Shown here: positions 9,495 through 19,858 of the stretch, one piece after another
How the letters are laid out: each line of letters begins with the position of its first letter
Numbering within the stretch: the first letter of the stretch is position 1
From: Zea mays
Lineage: Eukaryota > Streptophyta > Magnoliopsida > Poales > Poaceae
Assembly: GCF_902167145.1 (NCBI RefSeq)
Contig: NC_050100.1
Span: 194,363,439 to 194,427,438 of the forward strand
DNA: 64,000 bases
Direction of reading: 5' to 3'
Program-made: the position numbers and the translations under genes
The notes under the pieces: model-generated
The model's database searches: none
What the model was told of the DNA's origin: nothing
The model's input: only the letters and a program-made list of their open reading frames with translations

Positions 9495-12400
9495 CTACTG
9501 AACGGCAAGGAAGGTGTTGCTCGTTGGGGCAGCTGAAGTCGTCGGTGCCGCAGCCGTCGTCGCTGCTGCTGCTGCGGGTGGTGGTGGTGCAGACATATTG
9601 CTGCTGCTCCCTATCATATTAGGATTCTGGAAATCCATCTTGTATTTTATTTTGGCTTCGTCGTCGTCTTCTTCAGTGTAGGCTGTGTGGTTTCTTGCCA
9701 TGTCGTCGTCGCTGTCCGTCTCGTCCGTTCCAAACTCATGCTGTTGTTGCTTGAGCTGCACATTCGTTCGTTTCAAGTTGTCCTCCGCCGTCTGCACAGC
9801 GTCAATTATAAATTTTGGTTAGCTTGTGTGATTAGTTAGTTTTTCCAAATATGTAAAATTTTACCGTGAATGTATGACCTTACCTTGTTTTTGGCGCCGT
9901 CACCTGGCGGCCGGGTGGTCGTTGGTGCTGTATCACGGTTGCCGCTGACGGGAGAAGTATGCACGTTTCCCTGTTCATCACTCTTCCGGTTGTCAATGTC
10001 AACATCGTTGCTGCTCTTTCCCTCGAGCTCGCGCTGGCTCGGGCTGTCCTGCATGTTCGGTCCAGCTGCGGTTATTCTGCCTCTGTCGCCACGGTGTTTC
10101 TTGCGGTACATGGCGTCGAGCTGGTGGAAGTAAGGGCAGGTCTTGGAGTCCTCGGGGCGCCTCTTGTTGCTCTCCTTCACCTTCTTGTAGTACTTGTTGA
10201 TGTTCTCCCACTTCTCCTTGCACCGCTTGGCGCTGCGGTTGTACCCGATCCTGCGCATCCCGGCGGCGATGTCCTCCCAAAGCGGCCCCTTGCCCCCCGC
10301 ATCATGGTACTGCTCGTCCTTCTCGTTCCGCACCTGGATCAGCGCCTCCACTTCCTCCTTGGGCCACCGCGACGACGTGGACCCGCCGCCCTCGCCTCCC
10401 GCCCACGCCAAGGCCTCCACCGCCTTGAGCTGCGCGGGCACCAGCTGCTGAAGCGAGGTGGCAGCCGCGTCGAGCCGGGGCGACGGAGGGGCGCAGTCCG
10501 GCTTTGGCGGCGCGGGCACGACACTGGCGCCGGCGCTGTGTGGAGGGAGCCGCACGGGCTGCCCCTGACCACCGCCGACGCACTGGAGGAACGCGATCAG
10601 CGCGGCGTCGCGGGAGGCCGCGGCGGCGCGCTCCCTGGCGAGCCGCTCGCGCTCGCGGTTCATGCGGGCGACCTCCTGGCGCCGCCACGCTTCCTCGCGC
10701 GCTGTGCGTTCCGCCTCCCACCGCTCGAGCGTCTCCAGGAACACGCGCTGCATGGCGTCCTGCTTATCCGTGACCTGCTTCATCATCCCCTCGAAGATCG
10801 CCATCATCTCCCTGTGGTACTCGCCCCTGCCGAGGCCCTCCTCCCCGGCATCATCGTCGTCGTCGTCGTCCGAGTCGTACTCGGACTCCGACCCTGACAT
10901 CGACGAGAAGCTGAGGTCCGGCAGGCCGGCGCCAGCGGCAGGGCCCAGCGCCGTAGGGCCCGCCGTCCATGCCAATGCCATCGGATGATGAGGGCCAGCT
11001 TGCACCGTGGTCATGCCCGAGGGGGGCTGCGGCTGCGGCGCCGCGGCGTGCAGGGCCTCCAGCTGCGAGAAGAAGCGGTAGCTCTTGCCGTCCTGGCGCC
11101 CGGCGTGGGCGTCCTTGGTGCGCTTGTAGTACTTGTGCACGTTCTCGAACTTCTCCTTGCACTTCTTGGCGCTCCGGTGGTAGCCCAGCCCGGCAAGCTT
11201 CCTGCATGGAAAAAAAATGCGCCCCAACACGGCCGCACCTGTTAGCTCTTTCTCGCGTTCACGTCTCAACCATCACGACTCACGAGTCATCAAGAGGTGA
11301 TGACTTCGTTGTGTGTGTGTGCGGAGGAGTATCTTTCGTGGAAGTGAGTGGTCAAAGCTTGGCATCATTCTTCTTCCTCTTTCTTTGAAAGGGACTGGAC
11401 GGACGCGGAAGGAATTGGAATTTGGAAGCGGATCGGAGACAGACATGTAAAGCGACGACGGTGGAAGCATCAGCCATCAGTAGTGTTAGGAATCAATCAG
11501 CACAGACATGTGGTGATGATGTCAAGTTGATGGCATCGTCGTGTCCGAGGAACAAACAAATATATAAGGTAATTGAAGTGGTGATGACAGCGGCAGCCCG
11601 GCGCAGCGAGATGCTTTTCATTCCTCTAGCTTCCTCCCACGAAAACTTGGTGCATCCATCCAATTATCCAAATCAAGTGCGTTTTTAAAAAGGAAGAGAG
11701 GAATAGAAAAAGAGTGCACTGCAGCAGGCTGCAGACCCTGCCCATGCCTGTGCGGCCTGCGCCTGCACGCACAATCACGCCGCGGCAGACGGCTGCCCTG
11801 CCCGGGCGCCGAGAGATGTCCGGCCTGCGCCTGCGCTGGCTGCACCTACCACTTCACTACGCTCCAATCCCACAGAAACCGGGGAGCATTACGCCAAAAA
11901 GCAGCGGGTAAAAAGATAGATGACAGGATAGCTCGCTATCATTTCACCGGCGACGCCGGACGGAGAAGAGGTGGAATTCCGTGGAACCGACGCGTTAGCC
12001 GCATTCCGCAGCAGCGGGCAGAGGGGGGAGGAAAAGGATTATTACGGCTTTGCTAGTGCCTTTTCTCACCTGGCGACGTCCTCCCAGAGCGGCGCTTTGA
12101 GGGGGGCGTTCCGGAAGTCGGCGTCCATCTCCGTCCGGATCCTGATGAGCGCCAGCGTCTCCTCGCGCGGCCACCGGTTGCCGCCCGAGCCGGACGCTCC
12201 CGCGGCGCTGGCGCCGTAGTCGGCCTGCATCTGCATGTCGTCGTCCTGGAGGCTGGCCGCGGCACCGGCGCCGGCGCCGCCCGCTGGCAATTCCTCGAAA
12301 TCAGCACTCGGTCCCGCTCCCGCCGGCCGCAACTGCATCGTCGGTGGGGGTGGTATGGCGGTGACAGACACAGCGGGCCGCGTCGCCGGCGTCGGCGAGA

Positions 12401-12512
12401 ACGGGTCCATGCCCGTGTCAGCCGTCGTCGGGGCCATGTAAGGGGACCCGGCGCCACCGTGGTGGTGCAGCATGGCCACCACCCCACCACCTTTGCTTAA
12501 TTCCCTGCCCAA
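9495..12512 (-). CDS. Trihelix transcription factor, GT-2/GTL1 type
   Basis: Nuclear DNA-binding protein of 685 residues that recognises GT elements; GTL-type relatives control cell growth, trichomes and stomatal number. Exons are 12512-12070, 11201-9884 and 9791-9495, all with GT-AG borders; phases add up without a break (587 codons, then 98 plus stop). Domains: Pro/Gly/Ala-rich N-terminus; N-terminal trihelix at about 112-178 (RWPREETLALI... KCKEKFENVHKYYKR) with fourth helix YRFFSQLEAL; an acidic Asp run (258-265); a charged Arg/Glu-rich coiled coil (about 278-355); the C-terminal trihelix at about 427-490 (RWPKEEVEALIQVR ... RCKEKWENINKYYKK) with PYFHQLDAMY. The intron between exons 1 and 2 splits the first trihelix. 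The C-terminal exon ends in a Pro/Ala/Thr tract. No lesion is seen, so it is likely functional. Confidence 0.93.
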
Positions 12513-13150
12513 AAAAACACGAAATTCCGTTGATCTACCACATCACAGGACCGAGGGAATAGAAAATCGCAGCATCACTTAACCAGTACCGCGACTAGCG
12601 CACAGTCCCTCTCCTGTCTCCGGTCTACAGATACGTACTACTAGTACTAGCAGCTGTCATTTGTCTAAGAAAGCAATTCAGGCACAGAATTGGGGAGAAT
12701 TCTTGCTTCTACACCCATCTCTCTCAGTCCCCGACTCCCTCCCGTCTCTCTCTAGGAAAAAGAAAGATTAGATACTTACGGCCCCCTCTGGACGACGGGT
12801 TATGAGGGAAACTGGCTGCGAGGGGCTGTGCAGCTAGGGGAGGAGGAAGAGGGGCGGTGGTGAAAGGGATGGGATGGGGTCATGCACAACTGGAAAGGGG
12901 CAAAAGAGTGTGGAGCGCTGAGGCCAGACAGAGAAAGCGAAGAGCCTCTACAAACGGGTAGGCTGGGGATGGGGTATGCTACATGTGTAAACTCCACTAG
13001 ATAAATACTAGTGCTATAGGATTAATTGTGAGTACATCTCTCTCACACGATTTATGATCTTAGGAGAAAAAATATACACATTTTAGCTTTTATGCATATA
13101 TTAATAAATATATAGATACATAATGTACGAGAAAAATATTAGAGATATAT
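12513..13150. other. 5' flank of the trihelix gene
   Basis: On the minus strand the 100-400 bp upstream of the start are CT-rich (TCTCTC runs), typical of a plant 5' UTR and core promoter. No canonical TATA box stands out. Confidence 0.45.
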
Positions 13151-15122
13151 GTCTTCTCCACGAGTAAATGTCTGCGTATCGAGATATATATTTAAATTGT
13201 AAAACAAAGACATTTTTAACTTCTGTCTAATGGATTCCTTTCGTAAATGCTAGAGATAGATACTAACGCGTACGTTTCCGTAAAATAAATTATATGTACC
13301 TCCACACACCATATGTGACTTATAAGATATTCTCATTTTAGTCCACGATTTATTTCATAAATGTTGTGGACAGAAATAGTCCATTCAATCCCAAGAGTAT
13401 GCAGAGGCACTTCCAATGGAAGATATCCAAATTCCACGAGAACATGCCCTCTAGATTTTTTTTAATCCCTCCGGTTCGTTTCAAATGTGATACAAATAGA
13501 TAATGTGCTCTATATGGGTATAGATATCTATCTTGCATACCCACAAAAAACATCTCTATTGCATAACTACAACTTTTATGGTAAAGAATGTTCATTATGA
13601 TTTAGCCCTTGGATATTGCTTCATCTAATTATTCAATCTTCACAAGACAAATTCACGACAAAAAGAGCAAATCTATGTGTTTCAATAGGACCCATTTCAA
13701 GAATGACATGTATTGATGAACTTTTACCTTTGGCTCAATGAAAATATGTTTGCAATCAACAATCGAAGCGTAGAATATATGCAAATGATTTACAACTTGG
13801 ATTATTTCCATTATTGCTATTGTATACTATTCAATGAAGCAAGTCAATATATTAGGTGATATTAATGACCAAAATAGCTTTGCTTATATATGCAACTTTC
13901 GTGATGCACGAACTAGTGTGCCAATGGTTGAGTTATATAAGTTTTGAGCTCACAATGAAATTTAGGTTCATTCTTTGCGTTGAGGACACAACACACATAT
14001 GACAACTTTGAGTACTTAAATATTTGATTCTAATAGTTGTGAATTATACATATGAATGGATGCAACTAAAAAATAAAAATCTCTAGAAAGTTAGAACATA
14101 ACATCGTAGCTATGGAACAAGTTTGAAAGAGATTAATGTCTTCTCCACGAGTAAATGTCTGCGTATCGAGATATATATTTAAATTGTAAAACAAAGATAT
14201 TTTTAACTTCTGTCTAATGGATTCCTTTCGTAAATGTTAGAGATATATACTAACACGTAAGTTTCCGTAAAATAAATTATATGTACCTCCACACAACATA
14301 TGCGACTTATAAGATATTCTCATTTTAGTCCACGATTTATTGCATAAATGTTGTGGATAGAAATAGGCCATTCAATCCCAATAGTAAGTAGAGCCACTTC
14401 CAATGGAAGATATCCAAATTCCACGAGAACATGCCCCTTAGATTTTTTTAATCCCTCTGGTTCGTTTCAAATGTGTTACAAATAGATAATGTGCTCTATA
14501 TGGGTATAGATATCTATCTTGCATACCCACAAAAAACATCTCTATTACATAACTACAACTTTTATGGTAAAGAATGTTCATTATGATTTAGCCCTTGGAT
14601 ATTGCTTCATCTAATTATTCAATCTTCACAAGACAAATTCACGACAAAAAGAGCAAATCTATGTGTTTCAATAAGACCCATTTCAAGAATGACATGTACT
14701 GATGAACTTTTACTTATGGCTCAATGAAAATATGTTTGCAATCAACAATCATAGCGTAGAATATATGCAAATGGTTTACAACTTGGATTATTTCCATTAA
14801 TGCTTTTGTATATCATTCAATGAAGCAAATCAATATATTAGGAGATATTAATGATCAAAATAGCTTTGCTTATATATGCACCTTTCCTGATGCACGAACT
14901 AGTGAGCCAATGGTTGAGTTATATAAGTTTTGAGCTCACAATCAAGTTTAGGTTCATTCATTGCATTGAGGACACAACACACATATGACAACTTTGATTA
15001 CTTGAATAGTTGATTCTAATAGTTGTGTATTATACATATGAATGGATGCAACTAAAAAAATAAAAATCTCTAGAAAGTTAAAACAGAACACCATAGCTAT
15101 GGAACAAGTTTAAAAGAGACTA
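13151..15122. repeat. 987-bp segment in two tandem copies
   Basis: The sequence starting GTCTTCTCCACGAGTAAATG occurs at 13151 and again at 14138. The two copies run in parallel through shared landmarks such as CTATGGAACAAGTTT near the end of each. They differ at scattered single bases, a few percent by eye. AT-rich, no long open frame, no TG...CA ends, so the copies do not look like LTRs. Confidence 0.85.
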
Positions 15123-15945
15123 ATGGTACTATCTTCATTGCCAAAATAAATTGATTATTAGAGTTATCATGAGTAAAGTAAACTTAGATTTGATTGTACT
15201 TTGCCAAAAAAATACCAACATCATTGACACTAAATATATATTAAATATTATATCTAATAATACTAATTTGGTACGTTAATATTAGAGATACTTTATTTTT
15301 TGCCTATCCATTATTGCCTGAGTTTGTTTGCATCCACTCAATTCTAAAAACGAAATCTTTGGCCATCGAACTATAAATATTGAACAAGTTTGGCAATATT
15401 GCTAGTGTTAACGTGGTTTTGTATTTATTGAGAATAATTAAAACTACTTTATTTTCTAAAACACAAAACGATTTTTTTAAATTAGAAAATATTAACCTAA
15501 TTCATAATTTATTAAAAATATTATTTATCTCGTGCTACTCTACTTGATTTTTTATTTCTCAATTTCTTTTCTAGGTTTTAATTGATTGAATAAATATTTT
15601 TCATTTATTTAAATCATTATTTCACACTATAGTATGTACAACATAGATCGTGAAAACTTATAGTAGATTCCAAGTAAGCATAAGAAAAATAACACCAACA
15701 TTGCAAGCGCCATGCTCTGCCGTATATACTCGCTCTGCCTGAAAAAGATACCATTCTAAAATAATGCATAATCAAATTGTATTAAGTTTCACTCACTTTA
15801 TGTAAGAAATGATGATTATCTTAATAAATAAGTAATTTAGATGATATACTTATTCGTAGTCTTAAATCTTGATATTATTTTTATAAACTTAGTCAAACTT
15901 AAGTACTTTGACTTTGGCCAAACATAGAGTTTAATCTTTTTTTGA
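15123..15945. other. AT-rich intergenic sequence
   Basis: Long A/T runs and no recognisable gene or repeat ends. Confidence 0.5.
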
Positions 15946-16082
15946 CGAGACCATTGCACTAGTGCCCATGTTTTAAGGTATAACTATAGATTTACTCTTT
16001 GCCCCCCCTTTAAAACCATACTATTGTATGCCTCGACTCTAGCAGTCGTACATAATGGTGTTAAGTCTTTATAAAAAAAACA

Positions 16083-16795
16083 AGGGACAATTTCGCTAGT
16101 GCACATGTTTTAGTGTGTAACTGTAGATTTGCTCCTGCTTTTTTAGACTCTTGCATGTTTTTATGACAATTCAAATTATTTCTACAACAATTCAAATTAT
16201 TTCCACAAAATTCAAACGATTTTACTATAATTTGAATTATTTTCAAAATTAAAAATATTGTGACAATTCATTCAAATTATTTGACAGTAAATCAAATTAT
16301 TTTGCCTCCTGACAATAATTCACTGGCATTAATGATTTAGTATCAGCTTACGTCCAAGACAGTGGTCTAAAGTTGGTTGACAAGAGGCCATCACACATTG
16401 TTTGCCTCTACAAGGCCCTCTTTCACGTATTTGCTATCTCTGGGCCTCCCACAATGAAGTGGAGGAGGGGCATCTAGACATCATCCCATGTGAAGCCATC
16501 ACAATCAAGTTTAACCTAGAGTTGCACCACATCCACGACGAGATCGTGGGCACGATGAACCGTCGGTATCATATCAACTTGTGAAGGCATGTCGCCCAAG
16601 GTGCTCATCCTGGTGGAGTAGGAGTCCAACACGCCTAAGGTTACAAAAATAATTTATAAAAAATATTTTTTATTTTGAAAATAATTTAGATTATTGCAAA
16701 TAATTTGAATTACCATTAAAACACGTAAACTCTAAAAAAATAGGGGCAAAATTACAGTTAAACTCCAAAACTAGGGTACTAGCGTAATTGTCCAT
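16083..16795. mobile_element. Inner long-TIR element, about 0.7 kb
   Basis: The left arm GGACAATTTCGCTAGTGC (from about 16086) is inverted at the right as CTAGCGTAATTGTCC (ending about 16793), with further similarity about 50 bp inward. The arms resemble the outer pair at 15948/49185. The ends are AT-rich, while the core at 16340-16640 is GC-richer and could be captured host sequence. Confidence 0.45.
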
Positions 16796-16848
16796 TGTCT
16801 TTTTATCAAGACTTTACACAATTAAGTACAACTTATGGTGTAGGGGCA

Positions 16849-17476
16849 TGTCGGTGTTTTGGGTCCGACCGCACACCCGGGGTTGCCCCTCAAGGTGTTT
16901 TTAGGAGTAGGACGGTGTCGCCGACTGTAGCTAAATGGTTCGTGCCGGATGCACGAGGAACAATGGACAATGTTTACAGGTTCGGGCCGCTTTGAGATGC
17001 GTAACACCCTATATCCTGGTGAGAGTGCTCTATGTGGTGGATTACAAGGGAGCTCTCTAACTCTAGAACGTAGAGAGTTGGGGTGGATGGCTGAGTAGTG
17101 AGATCGATCGTTCTGAAGGGGTGCCCCTAGGCCTTATATATTCGACCGTGAGGCAATACATACGGATGTGATAACAATGCGCACCTAAGAGATAGTGAAC
17201 TGATTGAGTCTATCTTCCTATAGTTCTGCCGACTCATCCTCGCTTGGTTCCGTTGTACGGGGCTCCAGCGCGGGAAAGTCGGGTCTCTGCTGTGGTTACT
17301 TGCTCGTCGTTATTGGGCCGTCTAGGCTTGCACCGATCCGGCCTTATGTCGATCTGCTTCACTGGTCATTCTTCCCCAGGCCCACGAAGGAATGACCTTA
17401 CGAATTATTGGGCCCTTGGACCTTTCGTGAGGTCTTTTATCCTTCCAGTGGACCCGGGGGATATCTGTCCCCCACA
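16849..17476 (-). repeat. 3' LTR of the Grande-like element (minus sense)
   Basis: 628 bp, TG...CA, about 97.5% identical to 48450-49077. It includes a TATATAAG motif on the minus strand near 17135-17143. Confidence 0.93.
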
Positions 17477-17493
17477 AGCCCCCGATCTTTGGG
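17477..17493 (-). other. Polypurine tract of the Grande-like element
   Basis: On the minus strand the bases just before the 3' LTR read CCCAAAGATCGGGGGCT, purine-rich over the last 14 bases. This is the expected plus-strand primer and it fixes the orientation. Confidence 0.75.
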
Positions 17494-18540
17494 TTGATTT
17501 TGAGATAATCGGCCCAAAAATCCTAGGTCCAGCTTGCGGTCTTCGTTTATGACAAGAAATGCTTTCCGGGTAGTTTGGTAAAAACGATTTCTTATTGCCT
17601 CCTTCTGCGTTGTTCACTCGAAAATCGGTGTTCTATCTCAAACTCGTGCTTTGGAGGTCAGCATTTCATACTGTAGGACCCTGAACTTCATTGGGTGTAG
17701 CCCCCGAGCTTCGAGCGGATTTTTGAAAATAATCCACTCGAATGTCTTCATCAGAAATCATTTTATTTTCCGCTTGCACTTTGTTGGAAGTCAGCCTTGC
17801 CTTTGATCTTGCCATATGCTTTAGAAGTTAGCATTATCTTGACTTGTAATGACGATTCATTGGGTGCACCGGAGGTGCACCCAATGGGTGTAGCCTCCGA
17901 GCTTCGAGTGGATTTTTGAAAATAATCCGCTCGAAGGTCTTTATTTCGTGCCCTTTTGCTGAGAATCATCCTCTTTTTTTGAATGCCTTAGAGGTCAGCA
18001 TTATGTCATTGATATTATGCTTTAGAGGTCAGCATGTATTTTGTCTTTGAGGCCGAGTTCAAGATCTGTCCATATCTTGCTAGGTGGTACAATTTATTTG
18101 ATCTGCGACTGATTGGACGTTCGATGGACGTCCCCTGGCTAGTCTTCATGTCGCTTCTGTCGGTCACACTTTGTACTTCACCAGCTATATTTGGCTTTCC
18201 TTTGATCCTTACTGATATCTCATTTTTATCTTGAGGTATTCATTGCATGCCCTGCACGGATGTGACAGTTTTGAAAAATATACTGATAATTCCTGGGCGT
18301 CCCCCCCAATGGGTGTGGGCAAGGGACGGCTTGGTACGCTGAGTGTTTTAGTCGGCTGCTTCTGAGTAGTAATGTGATGTGACCGCGGGTGTAATCATAT
18401 CGCCCGCGCAGTTGACTGGAGTCCCAATGGGTGTGGCGTTGCGTGAAACGGCGTCAGCCGCCTGACGTATCTCCAGACGGTTTGAAGCGTATATTGAATA
18501 TTTTGCGACTGTTCAGTGACCGTGGTAGGAGGTGAGCGGT
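17494..18540. other. Non-coding tail of the Grande-like element with short dispersed repeats
   Basis: A segment GGGTGTAGCC(C/T)CCGAGCTTCGAG followed by GGATTTTTGAAAATAATCC occurs near 17692 and again near 17885. The motif CCCAATGGGTGT recurs near 17880, 18306 and 18423. No long reading frame. Confidence 0.6.
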
Positions 18541-18552
18541 TGCCTTCTTCTT

Positions 18553-18560
18553 CTATAAAT
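18553..18560 (+). promoter_or_regulatory. TATA box of the first opposite-strand ORF in the Grande-like element
   Basis: TATAAATA about 85 bp upstream of the ATG at 18641, which has a strong context (CCACCATGG). It supports plus-strand transcription from inside the element. Confidence 0.5.
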
Positions 18561-18640
18561 AGTGCCTTTGCCTCTCCGGTTTTTTCACATCTCTTGCTGC
18601 TCTCTGCTGCTTGCTTTCTTCTTCTCCCTTCATTTCCACC

Positions 18641-19090
18641 ATGGGCAAGAGTAACAAACGCAAGCGCGAGCCGACTCCTCCATCGGAGGACTTCGGCGAT
18701 TTGGAATACTCGGAGGAGGAGTTCTCCTCCGAGTCCGAGGGGTCTCCGGCTCCCGTCTCTCCCCCGGCGTCGTCTGATGATTCAGACGACTCCCAGGGGA
18801 TTGCCGCGGAGGTCTGGACTTATATCTGGACCGTCGAGCGCTCCGGGCTCGAGGGCTCGGATGAGTCGGAGTACTCCTCGGACGAGGAAGACTCTTCGGA
18901 CTCGTCCGAGGAGGGCGACGACGGTGATGGCGGAGACGACGACGACGACGGAGGCGATGGCGGCGACAGCGGCGGTGGCGGTGGCAGTGACGGCGGCAGC
19001 AAGGGCGATAATGGCGGCAGCAAGGGCGGCAGCAGCAGGGGCAGCAACGGCGGCGGCAGCAGCAAGGGCAGCAACAAGGCCAATGGCTAG
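18641..19090 (+). CDS. Opposite-strand small acidic/Gly-Ser-rich ORF of the Grande-like element
   Basis: 149 residues starting MGKSNKRKRE. A basic N-terminus (possible nuclear signal) is followed by a Ser/Glu/Asp-rich middle with SSESEGSP and SDESEYSSDEED. The tail is a low-complexity Gly/Ser/Asp repeat made of GGC and AGC codons. A TATA box lies upstream and an AT-rich (GTA)n region follows the stop. Tat elements are known to carry opposite-strand ORFs downstream of pol, but the function is unknown. The repeat-rich tail may be expanding simple sequence. Confidence 0.55.
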   Translation: MGKSNKRKREPTPPSEDFGDLEYSEEEFSSESEGSPAPVSPPASSDDSDDSQGIAAEVWTYIWTVERSGLEGSDESEYSSDEEDSSDSSEEGDDGDGGDDDDDGGDGGDSGGGGGSDGGSKGDNGGSKGGSSRGSNGGGSSKGSNKANG

Positions 19091-19439
19091 ATGCCACTGG
19101 TTTTTAGATGTTAGTATAGATTAGAAGTAGTATAATGAAATAATGTAGTAGTAGTTAGTAGTGTAGAGTAGTAGAGTGTAGTGTTGTAGTAGTAGTAGTA
19201 GTAGTAGGGAAGTATCAACTCATGACGAGTTGATTTATAAGTTCTGTAACTTCCCTTAATGAAGAATGATTTCGTCTCCTCCTATGTTGATTATTTTGCC
19301 TCATGGTCAGTTGATGATTGTCGTGATATTTATTGTCCGTAATGCTCTCTGTCTGTTATGCTTGTGTCGTAACTTGGAATTTTCGAATCATTCCTCCGTT
19401 TGCCTTATCTGTGAAGTCAATTCCTCTAGAATAGTAGCT

Positions 19440-19858
19440 AAGTAACTCGGGCATCATATCGTCGCTTTTAGGGGTGATGGCCGAGTTATTATTGTCAATA
19501 TTTACGCTTCTGAAGTAGCGTCCAAATGATGACGAAGCCACATCAGCGTTGGAATGACTGATGACCACGTTGGTGCTTTTAGAGGTAATAGCCGAGTGAC
19601 TTATGACGACGTCGGCGTTTTAGAGATAATTGCCAAGTGACTGAAGACGACGTCGGCGTTTTAGAGATAACTGCCGAGTGAATGATGGTAACATCGGCGT
19701 TTTAGAAATAACAGCCGAGTTAGAACGGGCTGCGTCGGCCACTTTGAAGGTAATAGCCGAGTGATGATGTGGCACACTGGTGTTTTAGAAGTAACCGCCG
19801 GGTGATGACATGGCACGCCGGTGTTTTAGAAGTAACCACCGGGTGATGACTGGGCGCT
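19440..19858. repeat. Tandem array of about 41 bp units
   Basis: Eight or more degenerate units containing GTTTTAGA(G/A)(A/G)TAA then GCCGAGTGA, spaced about 41-42 bp apart (for example at 19618, 19659, 19700, 19783, 19824). The array ends about 150 bp before the ATG at 20011, so it may act as an upstream region of the opposite-strand gene (inference). Confidence 0.7.

Noticed and set aside
9870..11388. Many long plus-strand open frames opposite the trihelix gene
   Set aside because: GC-rich third positions of the minus-strand exons keep the other frames open. The translations are low-complexity and have no domain.
13350..13595. Possible transposase remnant on the minus strand within the tandem duplication
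   Set aside because: 81 residues with a vague resemblance to a PIF-type YRxxHY region, but neighbouring frames have stops and no catalytic motif is visible.
18630..19097. Minus-strand frames rich in Cys/Arg/His or Pro/Leu opposite the acidic ORF
   Set aside because: They mirror the GGC/AGC repeat; there is no start context or domain.
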